In this document: piece by piece, positions 1 through 7,173 of the stretch
Layout of the letters: every line of letters begins with the position of its first letter
How positions within the stretch are numbered: position 1 is the first letter of the stretch
Notes under the pieces: model-generated
Told to the model about the DNA's origin: nothing
Seen by the model: the letters and a program-made list of their open reading frames with translations, nothing else
Databases searched by the model: none
Made by a program: the position numbers and the translations under genes
Assembly: GCA_003599475.1 (NCBI GenBank)
Contig: QZKK01000194.1
Span: 1-16,825, forward strand
Source: Desulfobacteraceae bacterium
GTDB taxonomy: Bacteria > Desulfobacterota > Desulfobacteria > Desulfobacterales > SURF-15
Direction of reading: 5' to 3'
DNA: 16,825 nucleotides

Positions 1-282
1 GCAGTTGTTTTCGGTATCCCCATGATTATCGATGACGATGATATCTCCGCTGACGGCTGCATCGATGGCCTGAACGCCCAGATGATGCTCGGACTTCAGC
101 ATGCCGGCCGCCGTGATCTTGATGGTCACGGCTCTTCCCACGATCCGGGGGCAGGCATACATGGGCCGGATACCGCTGACCGCTCCCCGGAGGCTGGCTT
201 TGTCCAGTGCATCGGAGAGATTTGTCGTCGACAATTTCAGCATTCTGCTTCGATATTTTTCGTCAAACGTTTTCGAGTCCAT
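1..282 (-). CDS. RraA / HMG-CHA aldolase-like protein, N-terminal part (runs off window)
   Basis: Partial gene; 94 codons are visible and the frame is open to the left edge. The start ATG (280-282) has an AGGAGG ribosome binding site at 288-293, five bases away. The visible protein shows the start pattern of the RraA family: LSTTNLSDALDK near residues 18-28, a GVQAID segment at 69-74 and the GDIIVIDNHGDTEN stretch at 79-92. Family members include class II 4-hydroxy-4-methyl-2-oxoglutarate / 4-carboxy-4-hydroxy-2-oxoadipate aldolases, which split off pyruvate or oxaloacetate using a divalent metal, and RraA, the RNase E inhibitor. The catalytic Arg/Asp region lies outside the window, so an enzyme cannot be told from an RraA-type regulator on residues. 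Position behind a PrpD-family gene on the same strand favours a catabolic aldolase. Gap to the upstream gene is 123 bases. Confidence 0.85.
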   Translation of the reverse strand, partial: MDSKTFDEKYRSRMLKLSTTNLSDALDKASLRGAVSGIRPMYACPRIVGRAVTIKITAAGMLKSEHHLGVQAIDAAVSGDIIVIDNHGDTENNC

Positions 283-405
283 AAAAGCCTCCTGGTATGA
301 AATAGATAAAAGATCAATATCGAACATCTCATCCCGCCCAAGGCGGAAAAAGGCGTTCAAACCGGGCGCCTCGGAGGTCAGCGGCTGGGACTTTCGGTCT
401 TCTGC

Positions 406-1806
406 TCAGATGTGTGAGCGCTCCGGCTTCGATCGATCTTTCCGCAAAAGACCCGTCAGTTCGGAAACGCCCATCCGTTCATTCATCTGAAAGACGGACT
501 GCCAGATCTTTTCGGCTTGTTCGGCGCTGACCGCATCGGTCGCAAGGGAGGTGAACTTTTTCTTTAGCTCCGAGTCGGACAGCGGATCTTCGGGCTCCCC
601 CTTCATGATGTCCCGGCGGGCCGACAGAAGCCGGCCATCCGTTGTCCGAACCTCCACAATCGCCGGCCATTTTTCATCGTAGAGGGCGTCAAGGGCATCA
701 TCCTTGACCACCTCCACCTTTGCCGCAAGCTCCAGAATACGGCAGTCCCTGATTTTTTCCTCGGTATACTGCTCCCGCCAGCAGGAACCGGTGACCAGAG
801 CGGAGGCGACGCTGTAGGGAGCGCTGTAGGTCGCGCCGGCGACCGTTTCGGGGCGCTGATGCTTTCCACGGCTGGCAACCGCAAAAGTGCGAATCAGAAT
901 CCCTGCCACATGCTCCGGCTTGAGTTCGTGTCTTTCCCGCAGCTCAAGCATGGCATCCACGGCGCTGTGGTGCTGGCGGCAACAGGAGTAGGGCTTGATC
1001 CCTGTATTCAGGATCCCCCTGTGGACATTGGCCGGATCATCGATTTTGCGCAGGTCGTAGACGTCGGCGGCGGCCCTTGCATACCCGAAGTCGCCTTCGA
1101 TTCCGGTTATCGGGCCAAAGAGCCCGGCCGCACAGAGCTTGGCGCCCCAGATACCGATCAGGTTCCCCCATCCCATCGCCGTGTTCTTGATGGGACTGCC
1201 TTTGGTGAAAGCCTCGAATATGGAAAGGGGAGAAAGAAAGGCCGCGGCTCCGAGCAGTTTGGCCGTCTCGTTTTCACCCAGCCGGTACAGGCTTGCAACG
1301 GCCGCCGCCGCCCCCAAGGGCGCCAGTGTGCCGGGAGCAAGAAACACACGGTCCACATAGATCGAGGGGCTGACGGCGATGCCGACCCGGGTGATCACGT
1401 CGTAGCCGACGACAACGGCCGTCAGAAACTCCCGGAGAGAGAGTTGTTTCTCTTCGCAGACCGCCAGGGCCGCGGGGATCACGGAAAGGCCCGGGTGGGT
1501 ATGGGACGTCCGGTGAACGTCATCCAGTTCCAGGTGAAACGCCATCGTCGCATTCGCCAGGGCGGCGATTTCCGCACTGCTGGTTTCCGTGCTTCCCCAG
1601 AGAGCAGCGCCGCCTGCAGGACAAACCTCTCGCGTAAAGCGTCTCATCCCCTGACCGGACGGGGTCATGGAGCCTGAAAGCCCGATGGCCAAAACATCGG
1701 CCGTCCGACGCTTCGCTTCCCTGATGAGTTCCTTTGATAAATCCTCATATCGCGTACGGGCGACATACCTGGCCAGGGATTTTGTTGCTGTCTTTTCTTC
1801 AGTCAT
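406..1806 (-). CDS. MmgE/PrpD family protein
   Basis: 466-aa cytoplasmic protein of usual family length. The family includes 2-methylcitrate dehydratase (PrpD), cis-aconitate decarboxylase and iminodisuccinate epimerase; members act on di- or tricarboxylates. Visible hallmarks are the FHLELDDVHRTSHTHPG segment (residues 90-106, with the Asp pair at 95-96 and His at 98, 102 and 104), a TKGSPIKNTAMGWG segment at 201-214, and KPYSCCRQHHSAVDA at 271-285, corresponding to the conserved KPYP.C...H region. The start ATG is preceded only by a weak purine-rich site (AAAGAG). It lies between the MBL gene (79-base gap) and the RraA-like gene (123-base gap) in one orientation, probably one transcript. 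No prpB or prpC is present, so a role in the methylcitrate cycle is not supported; the substrate is unknown. Confidence 0.9.
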   Translation of the reverse strand: MTEEKTATKSLARYVARTRYEDLSKELIREAKRRTADVLAIGLSGSMTPSGQGMRRFTREVCPAGGAALWGSTETSSAEIAALANATMAFHLELDDVHRTSHTHPGLSVIPAALAVCEEKQLSLREFLTAVVVGYDVITRVGIAVSPSIYVDRVFLAPGTLAPLGAAAAVASLYRLGENETAKLLGAAAFLSPLSIFEAFTKGSPIKNTAMGWGNLIGIWGAKLCAAGLFGPITGIEGDFGYARAAADVYDLRKIDDPANVHRGILNTGIKPYSCCRQHHSAVDAMLELRERHELKPEHVAGILIRTFAVASRGKHQRPETVAGATYSAPYSVASALVTGSCWREQYTEEKIRDCRILELAAKVEVVKDDALDALYDEKWPAIVEVRTTDGRLLSARRDIMKGEPEDPLSDSELKKKFTSLATDAVSAEQAEKIWQSVFQMNERMGVSELTGLLRKDRSKPERSHI

Positions 1807-1885
1807 TTTTTTCTCTTTTTACTCATCCATTTGGACGAAGGGAAAAGAATCCCCCTCCCTGCGGGAACGATGAAAATCAGTGCGC

Positions 1886-2671
1886 TTAGCGTTTCTCGGC
1901 CAGTATCTGATCCAGCGCCATCTGGTTGGGAGCAACGAAAGGGGTCGAAGCAGGGACTGCTGCAAGAAAGTCCAGCAACCGTTCGGCCCTGCCACTCATC
2001 GGCGGCAAATGTGCCGATAAGATCATTTTCGGGGAGATTTTTCGGATTTTGTCCAGCGATCGGCTGAATATGCCAGGCTCAACCATATGAACCCATGGGT
2101 TGTCCCCGCTGGCCCAGTGGATCATGTATTGAGCCAGATCTCCCTCGACGATATGATCGATACTTTGCGATGGCGACGGAATGATGGCACCAAAGCAATC
2201 GGCAGAAAAAAAGACTCCCGATTTGTTGTCGTAGGCCCCGATTGTCGTCGGATTGTCGAATAGAGGCGGTCTGACTGCTGTCAGCACACGGTCACCCGCA
2301 CGAATACTCTCGCCCGGATTTAACCAATAAACCCGATCCATGGGGACCGGCCAAGCCGTGCTCATCCTCATTACCGCCAGGGCATTCGCCGCGAGCCTCG
2401 CCTTTGGGGCCGCTTCAAGAATCTTCTGAATGCTGCCGGTATGATCCGCATCGTCGTGGGTAAGCCAAACCCACCTGATATCTTGAGGGTCAATGACCGA
2501 CTCCAAGGCTTTCATAAATGCCTCACTCTCGATTCCCATTCCTGTATCGACGAGCACAGGTTCTTTCGCCTTGATGACGAAAGCATTGACCGCAAGAAAT
2601 CCCGCTCCGGGAATCTGGAAATAGGCAGGTAGAATCTCGATATCCGGCGTCAATTGATGGGGTTTATCCAT
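1886..2671 (-). CDS. MBL-fold metalloprotein, flavodiiron (ODP)-like metal site
   Basis: 261-aa single-domain metallo-beta-lactamase-fold protein with no signal peptide and no flavodoxin domain. A strong ribosome binding site (AAGGAGGAG within 2678-2688) sets the ATG start. The metal motif is THDDADHTG (residues 71-79): the second His of the usual HxHxDH is Asp74, as in flavodiiron proteins where it is Glu. FFSADCFGA (154-162) matches the flavodiiron DAFG segment, with Asp158 as bridging ligand, and SAHLPPMSG (219-227) supplies His221. Asp139 stands where flavodiiron proteins usually carry His. The family fold suggests a di-iron oxygen- or NO-reactive or sensing protein, but a hydrolase acting in the neighbouring pathway is also possible. 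First gene of the minus-strand set with the PrpD-like and RraA-like genes. Confidence 0.85.
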   Translation of the reverse strand: MDKPHQLTPDIEILPAYFQIPGAGFLAVNAFVIKAKEPVLVDTGMGIESEAFMKALESVIDPQDIRWVWLTHDDADHTGSIQKILEAAPKARLAANALAVMRMSTAWPVPMDRVYWLNPGESIRAGDRVLTAVRPPLFDNPTTIGAYDNKSGVFFSADCFGAIIPSPSQSIDHIVEGDLAQYMIHWASGDNPWVHMVEPGIFSRSLDKIRKISPKMILSAHLPPMSGRAERLLDFLAAVPASTPFVAPNQMALDQILAEKR

Positions 2672-2761
2672 GGGAAACTCCTCCTTTTGCTGCTTTATCT
2701 CTGAGTCCTGTCGTTGCAGGGAAGGCCTGAGTACCGTCTACCGGTTCAGCCTTGCTTCAGT

Positions 2762-2788
2762 AACATACAAAAATATCGCGGCTGTCAA
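2762..2788 (-). promoter_or_regulatory. candidate promoter for the MBL-PrpD-RraA gene set
   Basis: On the minus strand a perfect TTGACA (2783-2788) is followed after 15 bases by TATGTT (2762-2767). The spacing is short for sigma-70, so support is modest. It would give a leader of roughly 85 bases before the MBL start at 2671. Confidence 0.3.
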
Positions 2789-3328
2789 TGGGGGGTGACG
2801 CAAAATTGCGAAAATTCCTGCGGCAATCTTCTTCTCATTCTCAATCGACAGCCGATTGTCAAGATTGCATTTTTCGACTTTTTTGAAGGGTGTGCATGCG
2901 GCAAGGTTCCTTACCGGATGATACTGCCTGCTTATTCCTATAGAGTTAAGGACGGCAGACGGGGTCGGGATCGATTTGTGAGGACAAGATCTCTTTTTTT
3001 TGATCCGCTGCTTTTTAAACTTCGTATTCTCTTTGTCTTTGACAGTTTTCGGGAAGGTGGGGCGATTGTCAGAAGAATAGATTTGTCAGAAGAATATCGG
3101 TAAGGAGGGCGGATTGCCGAAGGAAACCGGTATTTCCCGTCAATCCTGATCTGCCCTGATCAGCCTTTATCTCCATGACTGCGCTCTATCAGGGAAAACG
3201 AACATGAAATGCATCCTGAAGATAACGGGCAAAGCCGTTTTGCGGAGGACAGGGCAGGGTTTGTCTCACCTCCTCTGAATCAGGTGACTGATGATTGCGG
3301 GCAGGAATCGTTTCTCGATCTGCGACCG
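2789..3328. other. intergenic stretch without a supported gene
   Basis: No convincing gene was found. The open frame at 2714-3103 has low-complexity composition, no ribosome binding site and no family resemblance. The stretch contains an isolated TTGACA at 3039-3044 and a perfect 14-bp direct repeat (TTGTCAGAAGAATA at 3066-3079 and 3083-3096). It also has a small inverted repeat TCACCT/AGGTGA near 3266-3287. Confidence 0.5.
3066..3096. repeat. 14-bp direct repeat, 17-bp period
   Basis: TTGTCAGAAGAATA occurs perfectly at 3066-3079 and again at 3083-3096, with three bases between copies. It lies about 22 bases downstream of a TTGACA hexamer. It could be a tandem regulator site or simple local duplication; no gene in the plus direction follows closely. 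Confidence 0.6.
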
Positions 3329-3490
3329 TCAATTTTGTGTTTCCTTGATGATGATTTCACCTTTTTCATTGATTAAGACTTGTTTTAAGCTTTTATGATC
3401 GCAAAATTCCGTCGGTTTCTTGTACTGACCGCAACATTGTCTCAAAAAGAGTTGTTTTCCATCCGGTTGGGTTTGGGTCAAATTCTCCAT
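3329..3490 (-). CDS. small cysteine-containing protein, 53 aa, function unknown
   Basis: A short gene with a very good ribosome binding site: AAGGAGG lies five bases before the ATG (3488-3490). The protein starts MENLTQTQPDGKQLFLRQCC and ends in TGA at 3329-3331. It has an adjacent cysteine pair at residues 19-20, a third cysteine at 30 and His32 (FCDH), a spacing that could bind a metal, followed by a strand-like LKQVLINEKGEIIIKE tail. It has no signal peptide or membrane segment. I do not recognise the family. Codon use looks coding (balanced Lys, Glu, Gln; no rare stretches). It stands alone: the next minus-strand gene is 657 bases downstream. Supported by ribosome site and composition only. 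Confidence 0.65.
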   Translation of the reverse strand: MENLTQTQPDGKQLFLRQCCGQYKKPTEFCDHKSLKQVLINEKGEIIIKETQN

Positions 3491-3798
3491 GCTGTCCTCC
3501 TTGTTTATGCTTCTCCGATACCTATAGTGTAGAGCTTGTTAAACGATTCACCAGTCGGGTTGAAGGGGTATTTTTGAAAAATTAGCGCTTTACTCCGTAA
3601 GCCATTGTTTTTAATTTGGCTTTCTGTCACATACGACCTGGATCCCCGAAGAAATGAATACGTATAAGAGGTTGTACGAAGAAACGCCTACGTATTTTCA
3701 GGCTGAATCATGGATTATCTTATGTATCTCCTCTTTTCAGCGCGAAGAAAACAGGATCAAACTTGACGATCTCGTAAAAAGTCGGGAATTTATTTTTA
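3491..3798. other. intergenic control region between small ORF and TRAP operon
   Basis: No supported gene; the 63-codon frame at 3654-3845 lacks a ribosome binding site and runs through the promoter. Two TACGTA palindromes form an 8-bp inverted repeat (AATACGTA 3657-3664, TACGTATT 3689-3696) about 32 bp centre to centre, roughly 100 bp before the dctP promoter, and may be an operator. Confidence 0.4.
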
Positions 3799-3827
3799 TT
3801 GACAAATGTGGTGCCCTTTGCCATAAA
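3799..3827 (+). promoter_or_regulatory. sigma-70-type promoter for dctPQM
   Basis: A consensus -35 TTGACA (3799-3804), exactly 17 bases of spacer, and a -10-like CATAAA (3822-3827). Transcription would begin near 3834, giving a leader of about 93 bases to the dctP ATG at 3927. Direction and position fit the TRAP operon. Confidence 0.65.
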
Positions 3828-3926
3828 CTGGGCTCCAGACAGTAAATTTTTATGCCTATCTCGAACACCAAGGTCCGGCGTGCAGCCGGGCAACCAACCA
3901 CCAACTTAAACGAAGGAGGCTCCAAT

Positions 3927-4922
3927 ATGTTTCGTCGTGCTTTATTGGTCATGGCTGTTTTGGCTCCGCTCGCGCTGATCCTGGCGGCCACCGCCCCGGC
4001 AGCCCAGAATCTTCGCTATGCCCACGTCGGGTCGGAAGGCGACATCCAGTACTGGTATGGCGAGGAATTCGGCAAGCGGTTACCCGGCTGGACCGGCGGA
4101 CGCGTAACCGCCACCGTGTTCCCGAACTCTCAGATGGGCGGCGTGCAGGAACTGATCGACGGCGTCAAAAGCGGTTCACTCTCGATGGGCCATCACCAGT
4201 TCTCGTCGCTCTCGCGTCTGGTCAAGAACATCGCTGTATTCGACGGTCCGTTCGCCTATCGTGACGCCGACCATGCCATGCTGGCCGCCAGCCCGGGATC
4301 CCCGGTGTTAGAGGAAATCAACCAGCAGCTCATCAAAGAAGGCGGCATGCGGATCATCGGAACCCTGTTCCGCGGCGCCCGCCAGATGACCTGCAAGTTC
4401 CCGGTCTACGGGCCGGAAGATCTCAAGGGAAAGCCGTTCCGCGGCGTTCCGATTCCGCTGTGGACCACCATGATCAAAGGCATGGGAGCGATCCCGACCC
4501 CGGTCGAGGTGAGCGAGCTGCCGACTGCGCTGATGACGGGCATGGTCGTCGGCCAGGAAAACCCGCTGACCATGATCAACGCCAACAAGCTGTATGAAGT
4601 GCAGTCCCACGTGATGCTGACCGGTCACATGCAAAATGTGCTGCCGGTCTTCATCAACGAAAAGGCGTGGCAATCGATCTCCGAAGCCGACCGCAACGCG
4701 ATCCTCAAGGGCGCCGCTGCGCTCGGAAAGGAAACCCTGGAGATGGCGAAGAAGGAAGAAAAGGATCTCGTGGGCGAATTGACCAAAAAGGGGATGACGT
4801 TCATCACCGAGAAAGAAGGCCTGAAAAACGACGTGTTCCGCAAGGGCGTGCTCGAGCAGGTCAAGATCGACTATCCCGAATGGCCGTCTTACTATGAGAA
4901 GATCGCCAACATCGGCAAGTAG
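3927..4922 (+). CDS. dctP: TRAP transporter periplasmic solute-binding protein (DctP family)
   Basis: 331-aa secreted binding protein that captures a carboxylate-type solute in the periplasm and hands it to the DctQM membrane complex. The ATG at 3927 is chosen over an earlier in-frame start at 3852 because GAAGGAGG sits at 3912-3919 and a signal peptide follows directly: MFRR, a hydrophobic run to residue 20, and a likely cut after APAA near residue 26. DctP hallmarks are FRGARQMT (148-154), GPEDLKGKPFRGVP (162-175) with Arg172 at the usual carboxylate-binding position, the GA-PTPVEVSELPTALMTG segment (187-205) and GQENP (209-213). Length is normal. Substrate cannot be read from sequence; the divergent PrpD- and RraA-like genes suggest an organic acid. 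Confidence 0.95.
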   Translation: MFRRALLVMAVLAPLALILAATAPAAQNLRYAHVGSEGDIQYWYGEEFGKRLPGWTGGRVTATVFPNSQMGGVQELIDGVKSGSLSMGHHQFSSLSRLVKNIAVFDGPFAYRDADHAMLAASPGSPVLEEINQQLIKEGGMRIIGTLFRGARQMTCKFPVYGPEDLKGKPFRGVPIPLWTTMIKGMGAIPTPVEVSELPTALMTGMVVGQENPLTMINANKLYEVQSHVMLTGHMQNVLPVFINEKAWQSISEADRNAILKGAAALGKETLEMAKKEEKDLVGELTKKGMTFITEKEGLKNDVFRKGVLEQVKIDYPEWPSYYEKIANIGK

Positions 4923-4940
4923 ATTCGGACACCCGAACGA

Positions 4941-4987
4941 TTTGAGCGGGCGGCCGGAGATCCGACAATTCCGGTTGCCCGTTTAAA
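4941..4987 (+). promoter_or_regulatory. intercistronic stem-loop between dctP and dctQ
   Basis: An 18-bp stem (left arm 4941-4958, right arm 4970-4987) with an 11-base loop. The 12-bp core CGGGCGGCCGGA pairs with TCCGGTTGCCCG, including two G-U pairs, and A/U-rich pairs extend the base. No T-run follows, so it is more likely a 3' mRNA stabiliser or partial attenuator than a full terminator. It would favour more binding protein than membrane subunits. Confidence 0.65.
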
Positions 4988-5023
4988 CCGGCGGCTGAAG
5001 AACCTGCAAATGGGAGACGTGCC

Positions 5024-5599
5024 ATGGCGGATGATATCGCGGCCGGAAACCGCGATTTTCAAGACGTTTCGACCTTTGCGATCGACCGGTTCGTCGAACC
5101 GATCCGAAGAGGGTTCCGGCTCGTGAGCCTTGCGCTGCTCGTCCTGGTGATCGTGCTGCCGGCTCTGCAGATTTTCCTGCGGGAAGTCACGCACACGCCG
5201 TTCATCGGCGGCCCGGAGCTGTCGCGCTTCATGCTGATCTGCACCGTCTTCATCGCGTTTCCATATGTGGTTTCTTCGGGGGCCAATATCCGCATGGAAG
5301 AGATTCAGTTGGCCCTGCCGGCCGCGATCGTGCGCTGGCTGAGGCCGCTGATCTCGTTTTTGAGTATGGTGAGTTTCGCTGTCATCGCGTACTCGACCTA
5401 CGTTGCGACCGTCAGCAACTTGAACAACGCTACGCCCACCCTTGGCATTCCTTATTACATCTTTTTTTCGGCGACGTTTCTCGGGTGCCTGATGACCGCG
5501 TTCGAAAGCGCCGTCCAAACCGGCAAGGCCATCGCCAAAAAGCCCCTTTACGTCAAGTTCGAAGCCGAACGTCCTCCCGATGAACTCACGGAGCTGTAA
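5024..5599 (+). CDS. dctQ: TRAP transporter small permease subunit (DctQ family)
   Basis: 191-aa inner-membrane protein with four predicted membrane segments (about residues 32-51, 67-85, 107-128 and 143-161), as usual for DctQ. The segment GGPELSRFMLICTVFIAF (62-79) followed by SSGANIRMEE (84-93) corresponds to the family's conserved Glu-x-x-Arg and His/Asn-x-Arg region. The subunit joins with DctM to form the sodium-driven permease. GGGAG precedes the ATG by about seven bases. It starts 101 bases after dctP, a gap filled by the stem-loop, and ends 42 bases before dctM. The N-terminal cytoplasmic tail of about 30 residues is slightly long. Confidence 0.92.
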   Translation: MADDIAAGNRDFQDVSTFAIDRFVEPIRRGFRLVSLALLVLVIVLPALQIFLREVTHTPFIGGPELSRFMLICTVFIAFPYVVSSGANIRMEEIQLALPAAIVRWLRPLISFLSMVSFAVIAYSTYVATVSNLNNATPTLGIPYYIFFSATFLGCLMTAFESAVQTGKAIAKKPLYVKFEAERPPDELTEL

Positions 5600-5641
5600 G
5601 GACATGGTATATCCGCCATTGCGAAGGGAGGAGTTTTACCG

Positions 5642-6916
5642 ATGGGGTTCGTGATTATTTTCACTTTTGCCGCGCTGTTCGTTTTCGGGTTTCCGGTCGT
5701 CCTGTCGATTCTGATCCCGGCGGTCATCTACATCGTACTCTCCGATTTTCCGATCGAGTTGATCTCACAGCGCATGGTTTATGCGCTCGACAGCTTTCCG
5801 CTGGTCGCGGTTCCCGTATTCATCTTCGTCGGCAACCTGATGAATCAGGCCGGCATCACCCGGCGCATCTTCCGCTTCGCAGACACCCTGGTCGGCCGCA
5901 TTCCCGGCGGGCTGGCTCAGGTCAACATTTTTTCCAGCCTGATCTTCTCGGGCATGTCGGGCGCGGCACTGGCCGATGTCGGGGGGCTTGGCCGGATCGA
6001 AGTCAAAGCGATGAAGGAACGCGGCTTCAGCAGTGCTTTTTCCGCCGCCGTGACCACCGCATCGGCGATCGTCGGCCCGATTTTTCCGCCATCGATCCCG
6101 CTGATCATCTACGGCTCGATCACCTCCGTATCGATCGTGCAACTGCTGCTGAGCGGCATCATTCCCGCCCTGATCTGTGTGGCGCTTCTGATGATTACGA
6201 CCGGCGTCCTTGCAGTCCGGAAGAATTACCCGCGGACAGATCGATGGCCGACAGTCAGGGAGGTGGTGCGCGACCTGCTTCCCGCCCTGCCGGCCCTTCT
6301 GGCGCCGGCGATCCTGGTGACCGGCATGCTGGTGGGCTTCTTCACGCCGACTGAGGCCGCTTCGGTCACCGTGGTCTATGTCATCGCCATCTCGGCCCTG
6401 GTCTATCGAGAGCTGAAATGGGCGCACCTGCACTACTCGGCTCTGGAGACCGCAAAGAGCACCGCCGCCATCCTGATCATCATCTCCGCCGCCTCCATCT
6501 TCGGCTGGATCCTCGCAGTCGAGCAGATTCCGCAGCTTTTCGCGCGGGAGTTTCTAGCCATCAGCAGCAAGCCCTGGGTCCTGCTCCTGATCGCAAACCT
6601 CGTGCTGCTGGTAATCGGCATGTTCCTGGACAGCACCACCGCCACGCTTCTGGTCATCCCGATCATCGCCGTCCCGCTGCATGCCGCCGGCGTCGACCCG
6701 GTGCATCTCGGGATTGTCTCCATCTTCAACCTGATGCTGGGGCTGGTTACGCCGCCGATGGGCCTCGCATTGTTTCTGATCACCGATATCGCCCAGGTTT
6801 CGATGCGCGATGTGCTGAAGGCTCTTGTGCCTTACTACGTGCCGCTGCTGTTGACGCTTGCCCTGATCACCTACGTGCCGACCCTCTCTCTCTTTATTCC
6901 CCGGATGATTCGATAG
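5642..6916 (+). CDS. dctM: TRAP transporter large permease subunit (DctM family)
   Basis: 424-aa polytopic inner-membrane protein, typical family length, the sodium-coupled translocating subunit of the TRAP system. It is hydrophobic throughout, with about a dozen membrane segments. Family signatures are GGLAQVNIFSSLIFSGMSG in the first half, followed by ALADVGGLGRIE, IVGPIFPPSIPLIIYG, MFLDSTTATLLVIPI and NLMLGLVTPPMGLALF in the second half. GGGAGGAG (5626-5633) lies eight bases before the ATG. It closes the dctPQM operon; no gene follows closely on this strand. Confidence 0.95.
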   Translation: MGFVIIFTFAALFVFGFPVVLSILIPAVIYIVLSDFPIELISQRMVYALDSFPLVAVPVFIFVGNLMNQAGITRRIFRFADTLVGRIPGGLAQVNIFSSLIFSGMSGAALADVGGLGRIEVKAMKERGFSSAFSAAVTTASAIVGPIFPPSIPLIIYGSITSVSIVQLLLSGIIPALICVALLMITTGVLAVRKNYPRTDRWPTVREVVRDLLPALPALLAPAILVTGMLVGFFTPTEAASVTVVYVIAISALVYRELKWAHLHYSALETAKSTAAILIIISAASIFGWILAVEQIPQLFAREFLAISSKPWVLLLIANLVLLVIGMFLDSTTATLLVIPIIAVPLHAAGVDPVHLGIVSIFNLMLGLVTPPMGLALFLITDIAQVSMRDVLKALVPYYVPLLLTLALITYVPTLSLFIPRMIR

Positions 6917-6970
6917 GATGTTTCGATAGAAGGAGGGGAAGCAGACTTTTTTTTTCACAGGCTCCTGCGG

Positions 6971-6997
6971 AATCGCTGCAGAAAAGCTGCATCGATT
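6971..6997. repeat. hairpin downstream of dctM
   Basis: AATCGCTGCAG (6971-6981) and CTGCATCGATT (6987-6997) pair at 10 of 11 positions around a five-base AAAAG loop. A T-tract lies before rather than after it, so this is not a standard terminator; it may protect or end the TRAP mRNA. Confidence 0.55.
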
Positions 6998-7067
6998 GTC
7001 GTCGACTCATACCGTCGCATGCCGTATTCGTGTCGATATCGATCCTGCATCTGCAAGGGGATCCCTC

Positions 7068-7173
7068 TTTTATACCGATGCTGCACGCGGGCTATTTTCC
7101 CCGCGTGCTATTCCAAAATGGCACACATCCAGTGTACATCCATCCCAAAAAGCATTTTATACCGATGCTGCAC
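7068..7173. repeat. 19-bp direct repeat with a hairpin between copies
   Basis: TTTTATACCGATGCTGCAC is found without mismatch at 7068-7086 and 7155-7173, 87 bp apart. The first copy runs into a hairpin with a 9-bp stem (GCACGCGGG 7083-7091, CCCGCGTGC 7100-7108, eight-base loop). Origin unknown: duplicated regulatory site, remnant of a small mobile element, or part of a structured leader. Confidence 0.7.

Noticed and set aside
334..346. CCGCC-CAA-GGCGG hairpin between the PrpD-like and RraA-like genes
   Set aside because: Only 5 bp, with the T-run on the wrong side for a minus-strand terminator; too weak to list as a feature.
2714..3103. 129-codon plus-strand open frame
   Set aside because: No ribosome binding site, no family resemblance, odd composition, and it overlaps the likely promoter of the minus-strand gene set.
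3100..3153. Tiny plus-strand ORF starting TTG after an AAGGAGG
   Set aside because: It would encode only about 11 residues from a weak start codon; chance match to a ribosome site is more likely.
3654..3845. 63-codon plus-strand open frame before dctP
   Set aside because: It lacks a ribosome binding site and runs through the TTGACA-17-CATAAA promoter, so it is best read as non-coding.
5765..6433. 222-codon minus-strand open frame opposite dctM
   Set aside because: Highly charged Asp/Arg/His-rich shadow of a GC-rich membrane-protein gene; no ribosome binding site.
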